Shown here: positions 7,167 to 9,761 of the stretch, piece by piece | Position numbering within the stretch: position 1 is the stretch's first letter | How the letters are laid out: each line of letters opens with the position of its first letter | From: Hydrogenophilales bacterium RIFOXYD1_FULL_62_11 | Lineage (GTDB): Bacteria > Pseudomonadota > Gammaproteobacteria > Burkholderiales > Thiobacillaceae | NCBI GenBank assembly: GCA_001802655.1 | Contig: MGZO01000053.1 | Location: 1-9,761 of the forward strand | Length of the DNA stretch: 9,761 bases | Reading direction: 5' to 3' | Translations under genes and position numbers: made by a program | The notes under the pieces: model-generated | Seen by the model: the letters and a program-made list of their open reading frames with translations, nothing else | Databases searched by the model: none | What the model was told of the DNA's origin: nothing

Positions 7167-7400
7167 TCATATGCGGCAGGACACGCTGCTGCCGCTTGAG
7201 CGCCGGGTTGGGCGCTTACCAAGCCAACTGTATAGTTCTTGCGCCGGCATTGGCCGCGCGAACAAGAATCCCTGCGCCAGCGGGCAGCCCAGCGCTTGCA
7301 GAATCTGGGCCTGGCGCTGGTCTTCGACCCCTTCCGCCACCACTATTGCCTTCGTCTGCCACGCAAGCACCAGGACACCTCGCAAACCGTCTGTTCTCAT
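7167..7400 (-). pseudogene. Truncated EAL-domain (c-di-GMP phosphodiesterase) C-terminal remnant
   Basis: The minus-strand frame encodes 77 residues, of which about 9-60 match the end of an EAL domain. It carries VVAEGVED (20-27), containing the conserved late Glu, then LGCPLAQGFLFARPMPAQE (37-55), with the invariant Gln-Gly and Pro of the family. A full EAL domain needs about 240 residues, and the EAL signature and metal-binding residues are missing. Upstream of the ATG the frame meets a TGA (at about 7440-7442) after codons that no longer resemble EAL, so the gene is truncated and not just missing its start. No ribosome site precedes the ATG. It cannot be a working phosphodiesterase and appears to be debris left at a rearrangement boundary. 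Confidence 0.72.
7173..7195. repeat. Short perfect hairpin at the end of the EAL remnant
   Basis: GCGGCAG (7173-7179) and CTGCCGC (7189-7195) form a 7-bp perfect stem with a 9-nt loop, just inside the 3' end of the minus-strand EAL frame. No T-run follows on either strand, so termination is only a weak possibility. Confidence 0.4.
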
Positions 7401-7427
7401 AGAGTGTCCACGGTATGAACGAACTCT

Positions 7428-7454
7428 TTGTGGATACGATCAACTCTGTAGAAT
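7428..7454 (+). promoter_or_regulatory. Possible promoter of the czcI operon
   Basis: TAGAAT (7449-7454) matches the -10 consensus at 5 of 6 positions. A poor -35 candidate, TTGTGG, lies at 7428-7433 with a 15-bp gap, which would suit an activator-dependent promoter. Transcription would start near 7461, almost at the preferred czcI ATG (7462). A 6-bp direct repeat AACTCT recurs at 7422-7427 and 7442-7447, exactly 20 bp apart, and could mark a response-regulator site. All functional assignment is inference. Confidence 0.3.
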
Positions 7455-7461
7455 GCACCCC

Positions 7462-7824
7462 ATGCGTCGCCTCATCATCCTGATCATCATGCTCATCGTT
7501 CCGCTCCAGTTCGCCTGGGCGGCGGCGGCCGGCTTCCATGGTCACGTGGGGAAGAGCGTGGCCACCTCGGGCTTTCATACTCATGATCATGACCATCATG
7601 AAAGCGCTCATCCAGATCACGAATCCTCTGGCGACACGAATAATCAGGATCACAACGAGGACGGACATCATGGCCACTACCATCCCGTCTTCTCCACCAT
7701 CCTGATGGAATCCGACCTCACGCTGGATATGGCTTTGCCCGACGGGCCGATTCTGTATCCGCCTGCGGCTTTTTTCTCTCGTATCCCTCCGCTTCTCGAT
7801 CGTCCCCCTCTAGCGCGCGCCTGA
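7462..7824 (+). CDS. czcI: CzcI-like His-rich periplasmic metal-resistance protein
   Basis: This 120-residue protein has an Arg-Arg N-terminus and a hydrophobic signal sequence, RRLIILIIMLIVPLQFAWA (residues 2-20). The pattern LPLQFxWAAAA is typical of CzcI proteins, which precede czcCBA in beta- and gammaproteobacterial cobalt-zinc-cadmium operons. The mature part has 14 histidines between residues 26 and 74, mixed with Asp/Glu, giving a flexible periplasmic metal-binding stretch; there is no cysteine. The C-terminal FFSRIPPLLDRP (104-115) resembles the conserved CzcI ending. The frame extends back to 7171, but that extension is shadow sequence over the EAL remnant. The ATG at 7462 is chosen because it begins the signal peptide, with 7453 as an alternative; neither has a good ribosome site. 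CzcI is thought to modulate the Czc system, and its exact role is not settled. Confidence 0.8.
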   Translation: MRRLIILIIMLIVPLQFAWAAAAGFHGHVGKSVATSGFHTHDHDHHESAHPDHESSGDTNNQDHNEDGHHGHYHPVFSTILMESDLTLDMALPDGPILYPPAAFFSRIPPLLDRPPLARA

Positions 7825-7843
7825 ACCGGCGAGCGCTTGCTCT

Positions 7844-7864
7844 AACGCGGCTTTTGGCCGTGTT
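7844..7864 (+). other. RNA hairpin between czcI and czcC
   Basis: AACGCGGC (7844-7851) pairs with GCCGTGTT (7857-7864) over 8 bp, with one G-U wobble and a 5-nt loop TTTTG, 20 nt after the czcI stop. No T-run follows, so it is more likely a processing or stability element, or a partial attenuator, than a full terminator. It may set the ratio of czcI to czcCB expression; this is inference. Confidence 0.4.
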
Positions 7865-7917
7865 CTCCTGTCGCACGCCGGTGTTCTTCGTCCCCTGTTT
7901 TGATCACGAGGAAGACC

Positions 7918-9123
7918 ATGCGATTCGCGCTATCCGTATGCCTGCTCGCGCTGCCGTTGGCAGTATGGGCACAAACACCGCTTACCGAGGCCGAGGCTGT
8001 GCGCCTGGGTCTGACCCGCGCCGACTTCGCCGATCTTGAGCGCGGCGCGGTGCAGGCCGCCGAGGCCGATGTTGTCGCCGCCGGCCTGTTTCCCAATCCC
8101 ACCCTGAGCTACAGCCGTGATCGTGTCGGCGATTCGCCTGAAGAGGTCGAACAAGTCTGGATGCTCGAACAAACCTTCGACGTCTCCGGGCGCCGTGGGC
8201 TGCATCGTGAAGCAGCCAGCCGCCGGGTGGCTGCCGTCACCGCCGGCAACGCCAGCCGGAAACTCCAAATGGCCGCCGAAGTCCGGCGCACTTTCCATGA
8301 CGTATTGTTCCGGCAGGAAACCATTCGCGCGACCGAGACCTGGACGCAGCGTTTCGCTCGGGTCGAGGGCATGGTTGGCAAGTTGGCCCGCGCCGGTGAG
8401 GCTTCCGGCTATGACCGGCGCCGCCTGGCACGCGAACGCCTGACGGCGGAAGCACGGCTGGCGGCCGAACGCGCCGAACTCGATCGATCCCTGGCGCGCC
8501 TGATGGCGCTCACCGGCACACCCGAAGCGCCTCTTCTGATCGGCGAATTGTTGCCGCCGTCCCCAGCTCCCATCGATACAGCATTGCCACGGCTCGAACA
8601 GCGCCCCGATCTGCAGGCGTTGTCACGCCGTGCCGAGGCGTCCGATCTGGAGGGCCGTGCTGCACAACGCGGCGGAATTCCGGATGTGACTGTGGGGATC
8701 GGCCCCAAGTATGTCGACAACGGCATCACCCAGGACAACGGTGTGGCGTTGTCGCTTTCCGTTCCGCTGCCGGTGTTCGACCGCCAGCAGGCCGGTCAGC
8801 AGCGCGCGGCGGCCGAAGCCTTGCAGGCGCGCGCCGAATACCGCCTGGCGAAGCGTCGCGCCGAGGGCGAGCTGCGCGGCCTCCACCGCCAGGCCGAAGG
8901 CTTGCGCGCAACTGCGGCCGACTACCGCAGCCGCGCAGTGGCGGCGTCCTCCCAACTCTTGCGAATTGCCGAAACGGCCTATCAGGGTGGCGAATCCAGC
9001 CTGCTGGAATTACTCGACGCCTACCGCGGCGCGCTCGAGGCAGAAACCACCGCCCTTGAACTTGAACGGCGGGCGCGTGAAGCCCGCATCGAATACGACC
9101 TGTTGACCGGGAGCACCGAATGA
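7918..9123 (+). CDS. czcC: CzcC-type outer-membrane efflux protein
   Basis: This 401-residue TolC-like channel belongs to a heavy-metal RND (CBA) system and gives Zn/Co/Cd-type cations an exit through the outer membrane. A signal peptide ends near VWA-Q (residues 17-19); there is no lipobox Cys, unlike the NodT lipoprotein of the other pump here. The two TolC repeats are visible. The first, at about 20-200, has FPNPTLSYSRD (near 56-66) and a long Ala/Arg/Glu coiled coil. The second, at about 210-395, has LEQRPDLQALSRRAE and VPLPVFDRQQAGQQRAAAEA. The start is ATG 7918, with GAGGA 5 nt upstream, in preference to the in-frame TTG at 7900. It follows czcI by 93 bp and overlaps the adaptor start by 4 bp (ATGA at 9120-9123). 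The length and neighbours fit CzcC. Confidence 0.9.
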   Translation: MRFALSVCLLALPLAVWAQTPLTEAEAVRLGLTRADFADLERGAVQAAEADVVAAGLFPNPTLSYSRDRVGDSPEEVEQVWMLEQTFDVSGRRGLHREAASRRVAAVTAGNASRKLQMAAEVRRTFHDVLFRQETIRATETWTQRFARVEGMVGKLARAGEASGYDRRRLARERLTAEARLAAERAELDRSLARLMALTGTPEAPLLIGELLPPSPAPIDTALPRLEQRPDLQALSRRAEASDLEGRAAQRGGIPDVTVGIGPKYVDNGITQDNGVALSLSVPLPVFDRQQAGQQRAAAEALQARAEYRLAKRRAEGELRGLHRQAEGLRATAADYRSRAVAASSQLLRIAETAYQGGESSLLELLDAYRGALEAETTALELERRAREARIEYDLLTGSTE

Positions 9124-9761
9124 ACCCCCTGAACTTTGCACTCTTGCTTGCAACCACGCTGACGCTTGCCGCCTGCGGCGACAAGGCAGCCGATAGCCAT
9201 GCTCCTGATACGCCTGCTGAAGCTGAGGCCGAACATGGCCACGGCACCGGCGGTGAAAAAATCACCCATTTCAGCGACCGCACCGAGTTGTTCGTCGAGT
9301 TCCCGCGACTGGTGGTGGGCGAGAAATCAGCCTTTGCCGCGCACTTAACCACGCTAACCGACTTCAAGGCCCTGACCGCCGGCAAAGTCACGGTCCGGCT
9401 GTCGGGCGGCGACCAGCCTGACGAAGTCTTTGCCGTCGACGGCCCCACCCAGCCCGGCATTTTCCGTCCCGAGGTGACGCCGAAGCATGCCGAGGATCGC
9501 GAGTTGACGATCGAAGTCGTCACAGCGGAATTCAGCGCGACCCATGAACTCGGCCCGTTCACGGTGTACGCCGACCGCAAGGCCGCCGAGGCCGAGCCGG
9601 CTCCGCACGATGACGAAGGCATCAGCTTCACCAAGGAACAGCAGTGGAAAGTCGATTTCGCCACCGCCGAGGTGGTGACGCGTGCGATCCGGACGGCAGT
9701 CAATGCGACCGGTGTCTTGCGCGCCCGCCCGGACGGCGAGGCCCAGCTCACCGCCGTGGCG
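9120..9761 (+). CDS. czcB: CzcB-type RND periplasmic adaptor, N-terminal 214 codons (3' end outside window)
   Basis: This lipoprotein would join the CzcA pump to CzcC in the periplasm. A signal with lipobox LAAC (Cys19) is followed by an Asp/Glu/His linker (about 20-50, including HGHG), which may bind metal loosely. Next is a beta-rich N-terminal domain (about 50-155) of the kind found in the CzcB branch but not in AcrA/MexE adaptors. Then comes EGISFTKEQQWKVDFATAEVV (about 168-188), the conserved lead into the first adaptor barrel, and ATGVLRARPDGEAQLTAVA, where the lipoyl domain begins before the window ends. It is translationally coupled to czcC through ATGA, with GGGAG 6 nt before the ATG. 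A czcA permease gene is expected downstream. Metal specificity cannot be decided from this portion; CusB-like Ni or Cu variants remain possible. Confidence 0.9.
   Translation, partial: MNPLNFALLLATTLTLAACGDKAADSHAPDTPAEAEAEHGHGTGGEKITHFSDRTELFVEFPRLVVGEKSAFAAHLTTLTDFKALTAGKVTVRLSGGDQPDEVFAVDGPTQPGIFRPEVTPKHAEDRELTIEVVTAEFSATHELGPFTVYADRKAAEAEPAPHDDEGISFTKEQQWKVDFATAEVVTRAIRTAVNATGVLRARPDGEAQLTAVA

Noticed and set aside
7171..7461. N-terminal extension of the CzcI-like frame back to 7171
   Set aside because: This part overlaps the EAL remnant on the other strand, lies upstream of the predicted promoter, and would bury the signal peptide in the middle of the protein.
8726..9751. 341-codon minus-strand frame across czcC and czcB
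   Set aside because: It lies antisense to two well-recognised coupled genes, has low-complexity Ser/Arg/Pro composition with no family motif, and is a typical GC-rich shadow frame.
1..9761. A wholly new defence, phage or CRISPR-like system
   Set aside because: I found no repeat arrays, nucleases, reverse transcriptases, toxins or phage genes; all recognisable genes are transporters or their accessories. The possible novelty is in the regulation and gene combination.

Overview
The window is GC-rich and looks chromosomal or island-borne from a metal-tolerant proteobacterium, most likely a betaproteobacterium. That placement is inferred from the base composition, the czcI-czcC-czcB gene order and the NodT/MexF-type pump, not from a marker gene. 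Nearly everything recognisable is export of metals or toxic compounds across the cell envelope.

Left part (about 1-6830, all on the minus strand). At the left edge is the 5' portion of a CopA-type copper-exporting P-type ATPase with two N-terminal CxxC metal-binding domains; it runs off the window. Upstream of it lies a complete three-gene RND efflux operon in the order adaptor (5568-6731), HAE-1/MexF-like permease (2395-5571) and NodT-family outer-membrane lipoprotein (923-2398). The three genes are joined by two 4-bp ATGA stop/start overlaps.

The main regulatory observation is that both the ATPase and the RND operon are preceded by promoters built like those of metal-sensing MerR-family activators such as CueR and GolS. 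Each has a TTGAC-type -35 box, an over-long 19-bp spacer and a diverged -10 box, with an imperfect dyad filling the spacer. The two elements match at 18 of 31 positions. This suggests that a drug-type (HAE-1) RND pump is co-induced with a Cu(I)/Au(I) ATPase, as in Salmonella GesABC-GolTSB or Pseudomonas MexPQ-OpmE. No MerR-family gene is in the window.

Middle (about 6825-7460). This is a largely gene-free junction. It contains an intrinsic-terminator-like hairpin on the plus strand that overlaps the RND -35 box, a symmetrical 60-bp imperfect inverted repeat, and a decayed minus-strand fragment of an EAL (c-di-GMP phosphodiesterase) domain. It looks like an insertion or recombination scar between two metal-resistance modules.

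Right part (about 7450-9761, plus strand). This is the beginning of a heavy-metal RND (CBA) system: a His-rich CzcI-like periplasmic protein, a CzcC-type outer-membrane factor, and the N-terminal 214 codons of a CzcB-type adaptor, which is cut by the window end. A czcA pump gene would be expected next. Together the modules would cover cytoplasm-to-periplasm Cu(I) export (CopA) and two separate periplasm/envelope-to-outside RND routes, one HAE-1 and one HME-type.
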